A stretch of 64,000 nt of DNA from Macquaria australasica (Eukaryota; Chordata; Actinopteri; Centrarchiformes; Percichthyidae), in the NCBI GenBank assembly GCA_005408345.1, contig SEMN01001221.1:19149-83148 (forward strand). The letters run 5' to 3'. The notes under the pieces are model-generated. The model made no database searches, was not told the origin of the DNA, and worked only from the letters and a program-made list of their open reading frames with translations. A program made the position numbers and the translations under genes. Positions 57,201 to 64,000 of this stretch are shown here, one piece after another. The number at the start of each line of letters is the position of its first letter. Position 1 is the first letter of the stretch.

Positions 57201-60190
57201 GAACATCTGTGCCGAGTATGGGCTGGAAGTTCCAAGGTCAAAATGGGACACACCTCCGAAGGTGGTTGAGAATGACCAAGCTAAGATCCTGTGGGACTTC
57301 CAGATACACCAACCGGACATAGTAGTGGTGAACAAACAGCAGAAGGCAGTAGTGATAGATGTAGCAATCCCAAGCGACAGCAACATCAGGAAGAAAGAAC
57401 ACTAGAAGCTCGAGAAATACCAAGGGCTGAAAGAGGAGCTAGAAAAGATGTGGAAAGTGAAGGCAACAGTGGTCCCCGTGGTAATCGGAACATTTAGGGC
57501 TGTGACCCCGAAACTGGGAGAGTGGCTCCAGCAGATTCCAGGAACAACATCCAAGATCTCTGTCCAGAAGAGTGCAGTCCTAGGAACAGCTAAGATACTG
57601 CGCAGGCATCTGGTAGAGGACCCGAGCTTGAAGGAGGAATAGCCCGCCCGCAGGGGCGAGTGGGGAATTTTATGTCTTTAATGATCTTGGTCTAATTTTC
57701 ATAGTTTTCATTGTTGTTGTTCCTTTCAGTTTAAACTAAATAGTTGTTCATATTTACAGATAATAAATTCTGTTATTTAACAGATTTGTTGTGATGCAGC
57801 AGGCCAATCACAGCCCAACATTAGTTCTGCAGTGTGTTTATAAAGCTGTCTGATTTATCCTATGTTTTGATTGGTTGTTTGTGCTGTCTGGGTCTCTGAG
57901 TAACAACCTGTCCTGGTCTGTAGTCCAGCAGGTCCGGTGAGTCCAGTTCGAAGACTCTGGACTCGGCCAGCGCTCAGTTTGCAGCCTCGGCTGTGATCAG
58001 CGCTCCTCCTCCACCTCATGGTCACAGTGAGAACAAACCCTACAAGGCCAGCGTCAACGGAGTCCTCCATCCTTCAGGTGAGCTACCTCTTTTTGTAGGC
58101 CAACTCGGAAGCCAATGGAATTTTTCCATTGGATTTTGGATTATTGCAGAAAACAAAAGTTTGATTCTTACACGTTTTGTTCAGAAAGATAATCTTCACA
58201 AATGAACACCACTTTAATAATTTGATTTGTGTAAATGCAATCTCCAGGAGTAAAAAGCTAACGTCAGGCTATAAACCAACTACACCACGGTCACATGACT
58301 TCAGCATCTCCACCACTGAGCTTCCAACGCTGACTTCTTCTACAAAAGCCTTTGGGAAAGTTTGAGTTAGAACAGTTTGCAGTATAAACCCAATGAGGCT
58401 GTAAAGGCGGACGAGTGAGTAGATGAGTTTCTGTGTTCGGCATGATGACGTTTAATGTCCCCGACGACCTCTGTAGTCTCATTTAGCCACTTGTTACCAA
58501 CCGCCTTTTTTAAGATACAGAAAAGCTTCAGAATTCACGAGTGGAGTATTTACTGATGGGTTTTATGTCGCAGAACAAAACACTTGTGTTAACCACAGAC
58601 CTTATTTCAGGCATCGAACCAAAAACCCATTCAAGAAACCCACTGACTTCCAGACGAGGGATCAGGAAGAGCTAACATGCTAACTCACTTCAGGGTTTTA
58701 GGACTCGTTCAGCAGCACTATATTAGATGGAGAGTTAAGCAGTCTAATTAGCCAATCACAGTCAGCTTTGTCCATTTCTGCCTAGCAACTGCTGAGTCAC
58801 TGGTTGCTATGGTGATTGCGGTCCCCCTGAGTGAGTAGATGAGGGAGGGGCAGCGAGGTGAGATACACAGCAGCCAGACAACAAATTAGACAAGTCAGAC
58901 AGTTAATTTATTAGAGATGAAACATCACTTATAACTCAAAAACTGTGAGTTCAATCACCAAAATGTTACTATCATGAGAGAGAAAGGAACGTGTTGATGT
59001 AGATTTCATGTTTGTGGTGTCAGATATTTGAGAAATGGAGCGAGTTAGATATTTGAAGAGGGAAGAAGAAAAAGGAACATCCTATTTTCAGTTAACACTA
59101 CAGTCACTGGGGCAGTTGGTTGTTTTTTTTGCGAAAATGGTCAGGTTAATCCCTAAGAAAAGTCATAGCACACCATTCCCTATCAGTCCGCATGTTTTGA
59201 TGTATTTTTTGCGTATGTGTTGGTATGAGAGGAGTAGCTGTACCCAACATTAACCCTAATTTTGAAGTTAGAAAACCATAAAAACCAGATTTACGGTGCA
59301 CAGTCCACGTTTTGGTGGAGCTGAATGTTACTTAATATGATGCGTTGTTGGAAAAAAAAGAGCGTTTTTAAGAGCATTGCTCAAATGGCCATTTTTTTCC
59401 TCTGAATTTTTGCCCTTATGTCTTTTAAAACATAAAAGTCTGCTTTAACGTAAGTATAAAGTATAAATTTAGTTTAAATAAAAAATCAACCTTGAAGTTG
59501 CTCTTTAAGTTTTGATTCCATGAGAAAATGAGATACAATTGCAATTTTACAAGAAAAAAGTATTAAAGTTATAATTTTATGAATGACCGCCTGTGGGAGT
59601 GTGCATTAATTCATCAATAACTCAAATTCTACACGTGCTGGAGAAATTATACTTGAAACAGATATTCCCCCTGGGCATGTGCTCAACATATTAAAACACG
59701 TTACCAATAGCGCCACCATATGGCAGCAATCACACACATTTTCTCTAGAATATGCACATTCTAGTTATTTACAGACCATTTTCCTCCTAAAATCACATCT
59801 TCACCCTCACATCCCTTTTTCCACATATCTCAGATTGTCCATTGACCTTCAGATAATAATAATAAAACTTCATTGATGTAGCACATTTCATACAAAACTG
59901 GATTTACAATGTAAACCTTTGCTGATGTGAACCCCCCCCCCCCTCCCCCCCTCAGGTCCCTCCAGGCCTCCGTACTGTTCGTCCTCGTCTCTCAGCAGGT
60001 CAGGTCTTTCAGCTCGGGGGTCACTCTCCTCTTCCTCCCCTCAGTCCCTCCCCAACCAGAGAAGCCAGGTGGGAGCCATCTCTCCAGCCCACCCCCACAC
60101 TTCTCGACCCTCCGCCCCCCCAACGTCTGCCTTAAAACTTGCCACTGTCGCCGCCAGCCTCGACCGAGTGCCCAAAGTCTCCACAGCCAG
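20375..60190 (+). CDS. epc2: epc2, enhancer of polycomb homolog 2 (last exon outside window)
   Basis: EPC2 is a nuclear scaffold subunit of the NuA4/TIP60 histone acetyltransferase complex. Exons: 20375-20527, 22886-23045, 23284-23429, 25743-25949, 47752-47900, 48688-48817, 49977-50180, 50280-50366, 51206-51339, 53995-54314, 54601-54737, about 57929-58077, 59956-60190. The start MSKLSFRARALDAAKPLPVY is the invariant EPC N-terminus. Exons 1-5 carry the EPcA region (QPDYDMDSEDETLLNRLNRK, KRKNCRGPSL, FRRRTEKMQTRK, ILEMIKRREKSKRELLHLTL). KQYDFHSSGEED and FRRKAGCQY lie in exons 7-8, the Gln-rich GGITEEQ segment in exon 11, SKTLDSASAQFAASAV in exon 12 and SALKLATVAASLDRVPKV in exon 13. DYDMDSEDETLLNRLNRKME favours EPC2 over EPC1. 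About 730 residues are encoded so far. Exons 9-10 are divergent. Every junction is in phase except exon 11 to 12. Confidence 0.95.
20528..22885. other. epc2 intron 1
   Basis: No exon was seen. A possible TIR-bounded repeat lies at about 21563-22007. A purine/pyrimidine-rich stretch with GAGAGACAG units lies at about 22430-22555. Confidence 0.6.
21563..22007. mobile_element. Possible non-autonomous hAT-like element in epc2 intron 1
   Basis: Inverted ends are visible: ACCTGCAAACT near 21566 and AGTTTGCAGGT near 21994-22004. The flanks read ATTATTCA and ATTATTAT-like, so a mutated 8-bp duplication is possible. No transposase was seen. Both boundaries and superfamily are tentative. Confidence 0.4.
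23475..24401. mobile_element. Non-autonomous DNA transposon in epc2 intron 3
   Basis: Imperfect terminal inverted repeats of about 25 bp pair CCAGAGGCCTGTACTACGAA at the left with CCAGAGACCTGTACTATGAA on the opposite strand at the right. No transposase is encoded. The target duplication is unclear because the flanks are similar CA-rich repeats. The sequence resembles a dispersed fish family whose superfamily I cannot fix. Confidence 0.6.
24402..24485. repeat. Short VNTR (about 33-bp units)
   Basis: Units of the form CACACACCAGGTAGACCAGG followed by TAACACT are repeated two to three times next to the right end of the transposon at 23475-24401. Similar CACACACCAG text occurs at that element's left flank, which hides any target duplication. 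Confidence 0.6.
25222..25596 (+). mobile_element. tRNA-headed SINE-like repeat with GGAT tail
   Basis: The head GGCACGGTGGTGCAGTGG contains an A-box-like TGGTGCAGTGG. GGGTTCGCACCC shortly after is B-box-like, as in a tRNA-derived RNA polymerase III promoter. The body contains TGTGGAGTTTGCATGTTCTC, text I recognise from one of the most widespread fish repeats. It ends in AAATGGATGGATGGATAA. The tail is like that of Rex3/RTE LINEs, suggesting mobilisation by such an element. Confidence 0.7.
26271..29036 (-). mobile_element. 5'-truncated RLE-type LINE with 54-bp target duplication
   Basis: The body (26325-28982, minus strand) encodes pieces of a non-LTR retrotransposon: the RT region (TAPGPDMIHTYWLKKL, NYRPITCL, the LLYMDDVKLYARSE catalytic box), then RLCKDALETIQHITAGCK, a CCHC-like knuckle, and KAVVIDVAIPSD near the end. 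The knuckle followed by a PD-D-K-type nuclease after the RT is the restriction-like endonuclease layout of the R4/Dong and Hero group. Several frameshifts break the frame. It is flanked by an identical 54-bp direct repeat at 26271-26324 and 28983-29036. The start equals position 54914 of the second copy, so this copy is 5'-truncated. Confidence 0.85.
29360..29841 (-). mobile_element. L2 LINE fragment, 3' part (continues at 44827)
   Basis: The minus strand encodes the end of an L2-like reverse transcriptase (SRLDYYNSLLSGCPNKSLKT, LQLIQNAVARLLTRT). The DNA closely parallels the longer L2 copy at 61100-61630. It stops abruptly at CTTTAGAT (29834-29841), and its continuation is found 15 kb away at 44827. 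Confidence 0.8.
29861..31756. other. Non-coding DNA between the element ends and the recombinase-like gene
   Basis: I see no gene here. The segment carries the left ends of the outer and inner inverted repeats and AT-rich sequence, which includes the 3' flank of the minus-strand gene. Confidence 0.45.
31757..37898 (-). CDS. Zinc finger / tyrosine-recombinase-like / Myb-like gene (one frameshift)
   Basis: Exons, minus strand: 37898-37861, 36769-36667, 36322-36239, 35880-35803, 35145-35044, 34844-32806, 32721-32641, 32470-32408, 32308-32252, 32010-31757. All splice sites are good and phases agree if one A is dropped from an A7 run (T7 at 34457-34463), giving about 965 residues. Order: basic/coiled N-terminus; acidic Ser-rich linkers; finger HYCLYCPLHCHKMARHLIRK (about residue 264); second finger HCINCEALLKRKSLWRHMSR; helical region; tyrosine-recombinase-like block with NRRREGEVSKM (arginine box), TKLRKQIST and LGHDIRVLRQYYRLP (His plus candidate nucleophile Tyr). 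The Myb/SANT-like C-terminus has RSWTPSEVRAVEKTLKVF and ADCVDCIKASPQELKTRTW. I recall many unnamed fish proteins like this. The recombinase role is inferred from motifs. The gene is antisense inside epc2 intron 4. Confidence 0.82.
34457..34463 (-). other. Homopolymer frameshift site in the recombinase-like gene
   Basis: Seven T's on the plus strand (A7 on the coding strand) put the upstream frame (ending DGARVYNKK) out of register with the downstream finger frame (HYCLYCP). Six A's would connect them directly and make every later exon phase agree. This is one base in an otherwise intact gene of about 2.9 kb coding length. Confidence 0.75.
36239..36322 (-). repeat. Acidic Ser-rich exon, paralogous to the next one (35803-35880)
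   Basis: This 84-nt exon encodes SSGLPHQERENTSPQEMSSE and continues to LLPASNSS. The following 78-nt exon encodes PSGRSHEEEEASSETSPEVL and APCNSL. Both are phase 0 on each side and share the plan (S/P)SG..H.E....S.E, a hydrophobic residue, then (C/S)NS. They look like an exon duplication that lengthens a flexible acidic linker. Being phase-symmetric, each could be skipped without a frameshift. Confidence 0.55.
37096..37190. repeat. LINE 3'-end-like fragment in intron 1 of the recombinase-like gene
   Basis: TTATATATGGCGCCAGATCA and the following AACAGAAGTCATTTAGGGTT resemble the L2 3' end seen at 60270-60330 (TATTTATATAGCGCCATATC). The fragment is short and degenerate. Confidence 0.5.
38160..38965. 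repeat. 40-bp tandem satellite
   Basis: Degenerate units of about 40 bp contain GTTCATATCAGGCCACAGCT and AACTATTGTGG. The word CATATCA recurs at 38274, 38314, 38354, 38394 and 38474, exactly 40 bp apart or multiples of it. About 20 units are present. The array lies just upstream of the recombinase-like gene and inside both inverted-repeat pairs. I see no coding potential. Confidence 0.85.
38966..40772. other. Non-coding DNA at the right end of the inner unit
   Basis: No gene was seen. It holds CA microsatellites (about 40170-40195 and 40605-40640), the right inner inverted repeat ending at 40515, and palindrome-prone GCGTGAGA/TCTCACGC words near 40450-40500. Confidence 0.5.
40773..44283 (-). 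mobile_element. Nearly full-length LINE (CR1/L2/Rex1 clade, (ATTAG)n tail)
   Basis: On the minus strand a short basic first open frame (44268-43938, MAARAQREAQCLFRF start) precedes an APE endonuclease (TETWLHSGIPDN; AAFIVAGDLNHSNLKSV; LPHLGQSDHLSL). A reverse transcriptase follows (RKAAGPDGIPGR; NDYRPVALTS; VDFSSAFNT; GAPQGCVLSPFLYSL). The YxDD-type box reads FAEDT, and SFKFLGTHISENLSW and QLLPSRRRFRSLRTKTSRFR end the frame. The 3' end is a TTAGATTAGATTAGAT tail at about 40773-40800. A few stops and frameshifts exist, including a stop before 42427. It is nested inside the hAT block, so it inserted later or travelled with it. Confidence 0.85.
44827..44935 (-). mobile_element. L2 LINE fragment, 5'-side continuation of 29360-29841
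   Basis: After CTTTAGAT, the text TCCGGGGCCAAGTACAATAA and TGTCTGAGTTTAACATCAGA matches the intact L2 at 61640-61700, so it is the direct continuation of the fragment that stops at 29841. Beyond about 44935 the similarity ends, giving a 5'-truncated L2. Confidence 0.75.
45178..47140 (-). mobile_element. Rex1/Babar-like LINE, internally deleted
   Basis: The low-coordinate end has a (GATA)n tail and ATTTTATTGATCCCC, typical of Rex1-type 3' ends. The minus strand encodes an APE part (47124-46621, with CFTETWLQEHIPD and YYLPREFTCVIIVAVYIPPS) and the distal reverse transcriptase (46296-45465, with SDDSAVVGCV and DYRYLGVHLDNRLDWKCNT). The proximal reverse transcriptase between them is missing around 46440-46600, where a poly-G tract lies. 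The copy is therefore dead. Confidence 0.75.
48830..49115. repeat. (CTGT)n microsatellite and about 58-bp tandem repeat in epc2 intron 6
   Basis: A CTGTCTGACTGACTGT-type run is followed by about three copies of a unit containing GTGAATACAGTT, CACTTCCTGTCTTTCTGTCT and CTGACATATAAAG. The first exon 6 donor lies only about 10 bp before the run. Confidence 0.8.
51440..52500 (+). mobile_element. Degenerate LINE in epc2 intron 9
   Basis: The plus strand preserves recognisable but interrupted pieces of a CR1/Rex1-type LINE: ALRNDISKAKLGYKDTLEQE, NTRQAFQKVKPS, FIRVLFIDFSSSFN (motif A-like) and TTAGAPQSCV (motif B-like). Several frameshifts and stops separate them, so it is old. Confidence 0.65.
54701..54804 (+). 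repeat. Partial tandem duplication of the end of epc2 exon 11
   Basis: The 3' end of exon 11 with its donor (ACAGACATACGG...CACCGAACACAGGTAACATA) is repeated in degraded form at 54768-54804 (ACAGACACACGGCACTGCAC...CCGGTAACATA). The second copy keeps a potential acceptor (TATACAG) and a donor (CCG before GTAACA). It lies immediately before the RLE-type LINE. Confidence 0.7.
54805..57665 (+). mobile_element. Second RLE-type LINE copy, in epc2 intron 11
   Basis: It is the same family as 26325-28982 but in the opposite orientation, and it extends about 110 bp further at the 5' end. RT parts: TAPGPDMIHTYCLMKL, LLYMDDIKLYARSEPD, with a frameshift near 56200. The C-terminal part has RLCKDAPETIQQITVGCK and QPDIVVVNKQQKAVVIDVAI (PD...D nuclease core), then KLGEWLQQIPGTTSKISVQK. 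The 3' end CGCAGGGGCGAGTGGGGAAT matches the other copy. A clear target duplication was not found here. Stops and frameshifts show that it is inactive. Confidence 0.85.
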
Positions 60191-60258
60191 GTAAACACCA
60201 CCTACATTCACCTGTCCAGGTAAACACCACCTGAGTTTTGTTATTGTTAGAATCTGGT
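60191..60258. other. epc2 intron 13, start
   Basis: The donor GTAAAC follows exon 13, which ends with two bases of a codon. The last exon, expected to encode an ARENHEPE-like and MEVT ending, was not found before 64000, so it lies to the right. Confidence 0.6.
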
Positions 60259-63200
60259 TAATTCAATTCAATTCAGTGTTATTTATATAGCGCCATATCA
60301 TAACAGGATTATCTCAGGGCACTTTTAGGTAGAGCAGGTCTAGACGACTCTTTATATTACAGAGACAACAGTTCCCACCATGACTGGCTTTGTGCGTGTT
60401 AGCCAAGGAAAAACTCAGCGCCACAACAGGTAAAACCTCGAACAAGAACCAGCAGAGCTCTAGGTGAAGGTCATCACCTCGACGATTCAGGTTGAAGGAA
60501 GGGGCGGGAGAGAGAGCAGGAGGAAAGAGAACATACAGCAGCACAATACAGTTCCACATAGGGATGTAAGGCAATAGATATGATAATGGCATTGATGTTA
60601 ACACCAACAGAAACAACACTAAGAGCAACACCATAACAGCAACACCAATAACAAGAGCAACAACAGCAATAGCAGCAGCGGGTGCAGAGCAGGAGCACGG
60701 GGGCAGCAGGCGGCAGCAACCACAGACCCAGACTCTACAGCTCCGGAGGCAGAAACACCTGCAGAAAGCAACAGAAGGAGAGAGAGGAGAAAGCACACAA
60801 CTACAGGAAGAAGTTGAATTAATAACAAGCATTGATGGGATATGAGGGCGTACAGATGGAGAGGAAGAGGAGGAGAGAGGAGCTCAGTGCATCAAAGGAA
60901 GTCCCCCGGCAGTCTAGGCCTATAGCAGCATAACTAAGGGGGGGCTCAGGGGTCACCTGAGTCAGCCCTACTATAAGCTTTATCAAAGAGGAGAGTCTTA
61001 AGCCTACTCTTAAATGTGAGGAGGTTGTCCGCCTCCCGTACACAAACTGGGATCTGGTTCCACAGGAGAGGAGCTTGATGGCTGAAGGCTCTGGCTCCCA
61101 TTCTACTTTTAGAGACTCTAGGAACCACAAGGAACCCTGCATTCTGGGAGCGCAGTGCTCTAGTGGGGTAATAGGGTACTATGAGCTCTTTAAGATATGA
61201 TGGTGCCTGACCATTTTAGGGCTTTGAAGGTGAGGAGAAGGATTTTAAATTCTATTCTGGATTTTACAGGGAGCCAGTGTAGAAAAGCTAATATTGGAGA
61301 AATATGTTCTCTTTTTCTGGTTCTTGTCGGTAAACGTGCCGCAGCATTCTGAATCAGCTGGAGAGTCTTAAGGGACTTATTGGGGCAGCCTGATAGTAGA
61401 GAGTTGCAATAATCCAGCCTAGATGTAACAAATGCATGGACTAGTTTTTCTGCATCCTTTTGAGACAGGATGTGCCTGATTTTTGCAATGTTACGTAAAT
61501 GAAAAAGGCAGTTCTTGAAGTTTGTTTTATGTGGGAGTTAAAGGACATATCCTGATCAAAGATAACTCCAAGATTCCTTACGGTGTCGCTGGAGGCCAGG
61601 GCAATGCCATCTAGAGAAACCATATCTTTAGATAATGTGTTTCGAAGGTGTTTGGGGCCAAGTACAATAACTTCGGTTTTGTCTGAGTTTAACATCAGAA
61701 AATTGCAGGTCATCCAGGTTTTTATGTCCTTAAGGCATGCTTGAAGTTTAGCTAATTGATTGGTTTCATCTGGCTTGATCGATAAATATAATTGGGTATC
61801 ATCTGCATAACAATGAAAATTTATGGAGTGCTTCCTAATAATATTGCCTAAAGGAAGCATATACAAGGTAAATAGAATTGGTCCAAGCACAGAACCTTGT
61901 GGAACTCCGTGACTAACTTTGGCGTGCATAGAGGATTCATCATTAACGTGTACAAACTGATATCGATCTGATAAATAGGATTTAAACCAGCTTAGTGCAG
62001 TACCTTTAATGCCAATTAAATGTTCTAGTCTCTGTAATAGAATGTGATGGTCAATGGTATCGAATGCAGCACTAAGATCTAGTAAGACAAGTACAGAGAC
62101 AAGTCCTTTGTCTGATGCAATTAGAAGGTCATTTGTAACTTTCACCAGTGCTGTCTCTGTGCTATGATGCACTCTAAATCCTGACTGAAAATCCTCAAAC
62201 AGCTTGTTGTTGTGTAGAAAGTCACACAACTGATTGGCGACTGCTTTCTCAAGGACCTTAGAGAGAAAAGGAGGGTTAGATATAGGTCTATAATTTGACA
62301 AAATCCCTGGATCAAGAGTGGGCTTTTTAAGAAGAGGCTTAATTACAGCTACTTTAAAGGACTGTGGCACATAGCCTTTTAATAAGGACAGATTGATCAT
62401 ATCTAGTAAATAAGTGCTAACTAAGGGTAAAATTTCTTTAAGCAGCCTAGTTGGGACGGGGTCTAAGAGACACGTTGATGGCTTAGATGAGGAAATCATG
62501 GAAGCTAGTTGATTAAGGTTGATGGGAGAAAAGCAGTCTAAATGTACAGGTTTTACAGTTGTTTCTAAGGTTCCTGTGTTTGAAGATAAGTCAGTATCAA
62601 CTGAGGGCAGGAGGTGCTGAATTTTGTCTCTAATAGTTAGAATTTTATCATTAAAGAAGCTCATAAAGTCATTACTACTGAGGTCTATAGGAATACATGG
62701 CTCAACAGAGCTGTGACTCTCTGTCAGCCTGGCTACAGTGCTGAACAGAAACCTGGGGTTGTTCTTATTTTCCTCTATTAATGATGAGTAGTAAGCTGCT
62801 CTGGCATTACGGAGGGCCTTCCTATAAATTTTAAGACTATCTTGCCAGGCTAAACGTGATTCTTCCAGATTGGTGGAACGCCATTTCCTTTCAAGTTTTC
62901 GCGATGTTTGTTTTAATTTGCGGGTTTGCGGGTTATACCATGGAGCTAACCTCCTCTGTTTTATTATCTTCTTTTTAGAGGGGCGATAGAGTCGAGTGTT
63001 ATTCGTAGTGAGCCTGCAGCACTATCAACAAGATGATCAATTTGGGAGGGACTAAAGTTAGCATAGGAGTCATCTGTTACATTGAGACATGGAACTGAAT
63101 TAAATGCCGATGGAATCACTTCCTTAAATTTAGCTACAGCACTATCAGATAGACATCTAGTGTAGGAATGTTTGCCTAATGGTGTTTAGTCCAGTAATAG

Positions 63201-64000
63201 GAATTCAAAAGTTAATAAAAAATGGTCTGATAAAAAAGAATTCTGTGGAAAAACTATTAGATGTTCAATTTCAATCCCATAAACAAGAACAAGGTCGAGG
63301 GTGTGGTTAAAACAGTGAGTGGGTTTATGTACACCCTGACAGAAGCCAATCGAATCTAATAATGAGGTAAACGCAGCACTAAGCACTAATCATTTTCTAC
63401 ATCCACATGAATATTAAAATCACCTTCAATAATTATTTTATCTGTTTTAAGGACTAAACCTGATAAGAACTCTGAGAATTCAGATAAAAATTCAGAGTAT
63501 GGTCCAGGAGCTCGGTACACTGTAACAAATAGAATTGGCTGTAGTATTTTCCAGGTTGGGTGTGAAAGGCTAAGAACAAGGCTTTCGAATGAGTTATAAG
63601 TTTAGGTTTAGGTTTGATTAATAGGCTTGAGTCGAAGATGGCTGCAACTCCACCTCCTCGGCCTGTGCCTCGAGGAATGTGAGTATTAATGTGACTAACA
63701 TAGGCTAACATTCATCGTGACACAGCCAGGTTTCAGTAAGACAGAATAAATCAATAATATGATCTGATATTAGATCGTTTACTAGAACAGCTTTAGATGA
63801 CAGAGATCTGATGTTTAATTGTAGACTTTGTGTCACCACAGCTGTTACTGACAGATGTGAAACGCACCTCATTGTGGAAGCCTGACTCTCCTCTTTCAGC
63901 TGCATCAGTGATATGAGATGCTGGGTCTGAATGTAACAGTCACATGTTCAGAAAGTGTGATGGTTTCAGTCTCAGACTCTTTGCTCTGTAATGATCTCTG
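60259..64000 (-). mobile_element. L2-like LINE, largely complete
   Basis: The low-coordinate 3' end reads AATTCAATTCAATTC then TATTTATATAGCGCC. Toward higher coordinates, the minus strand carries the C-terminal region (GARAFSHQAPLLWNQIPVCV) and a continuous RT frame at 62664-61441 with SNYRPISNPPFLSKVLEKAV, LLDLSAAFDTIDHHIL, GVPQGSVLGPILFTLYMLPL and the catalytic FHCYADDTQLYLS. Endonuclease pieces at 63905-63186 include LNIRSLSSKAVLVNDL and FCLTETWL. The endonuclease is frameshifted. The 5' end is at or beyond the right edge. Confidence 0.85.

Noticed and set aside
60314..60832. Minus-strand 172-codon Leu/Val/Cys-rich open frame
   Set aside because: It lies in the LINE 3' region and reads through CAG/CAA-type repeats on the opposite strand. 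It is low-complexity and not membrane-protein evidence.
1..64000. tRNA, rRNA, CRISPR arrays, bacterial operons
   Set aside because: None was seen. The tRNA-like boxes at 25222-25290 belong to a SINE, and the direct repeats are minisatellites or LINE tails without spacer structure.

Overview
This is a piece of a teleost fish nuclear genome. The evidence is split genes with GT-AG introns, CA/TG and (TCTG)n microsatellites, dense fish-type LINEs (L2-like, Rex1-like, RLE-type), hAT elements with 8-bp target duplications, and vertebrate orthologues in a known order. No prokaryotic features, rRNA, tRNA or CRISPR array were seen.

Layout. 1-700 is a degenerate pyrimidine-rich minisatellite. 875-1358 (+) holds the last two coding exons of acvr2a (activin receptor type 2A), followed by 3'UTR and intergenic DNA. 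7782-13162 holds two head-to-head genes. The minus-strand one is a damaged IFI44-like gene (7782-12102). The plus-strand one is a complete four-exon gene for a 170-residue protein of unknown function (13138-17246). Their promoters are inverted duplicates of each other, each with an ISRE-like GAAAGTGAAAG motif and a TATA box, so the pair looks like an interferon-inducible unit placed between acvr2a and epc2.

From 20375 to beyond the right edge lies epc2 (+), encoding enhancer of polycomb homolog 2, a subunit of the NuA4/TIP60 acetyltransferase complex. Thirteen exons are visible and the last is outside the window. Its introns are full of mobile DNA. Intron 4 alone is 21.8 kb.

The most unusual part is inside epc2 intron 4. 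A 14,985-bp block (29842-44826) has hAT-like terminal inverted repeats and a perfect 8-bp target duplication (CTTTAGAT), and it splits an L2 LINE. Inside it, a second pair of imperfect inverted repeats (29988-40515) encloses a ten-exon minus-strand gene (31757-37898). That gene encodes a protein of about 965 residues with C2H2/CCHC-type zinc fingers, a tyrosine-recombinase-like catalytic domain and a C-terminal Myb/SANT-like domain. A 40-bp satellite (about 38160-38965) and a nearly full-length LINE (about 40773-44283) also lie within the block. This looks like a large, composite, gene-carrying transposon. No hAT transposase was seen in it.

Two otherwise well-formed genes, the recombinase-like gene and the IFI44-like gene, are each broken by one extra base in a homopolymer (A7 and C10). 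That pattern fits either recent pseudogenisation or assembly error in homopolymers.
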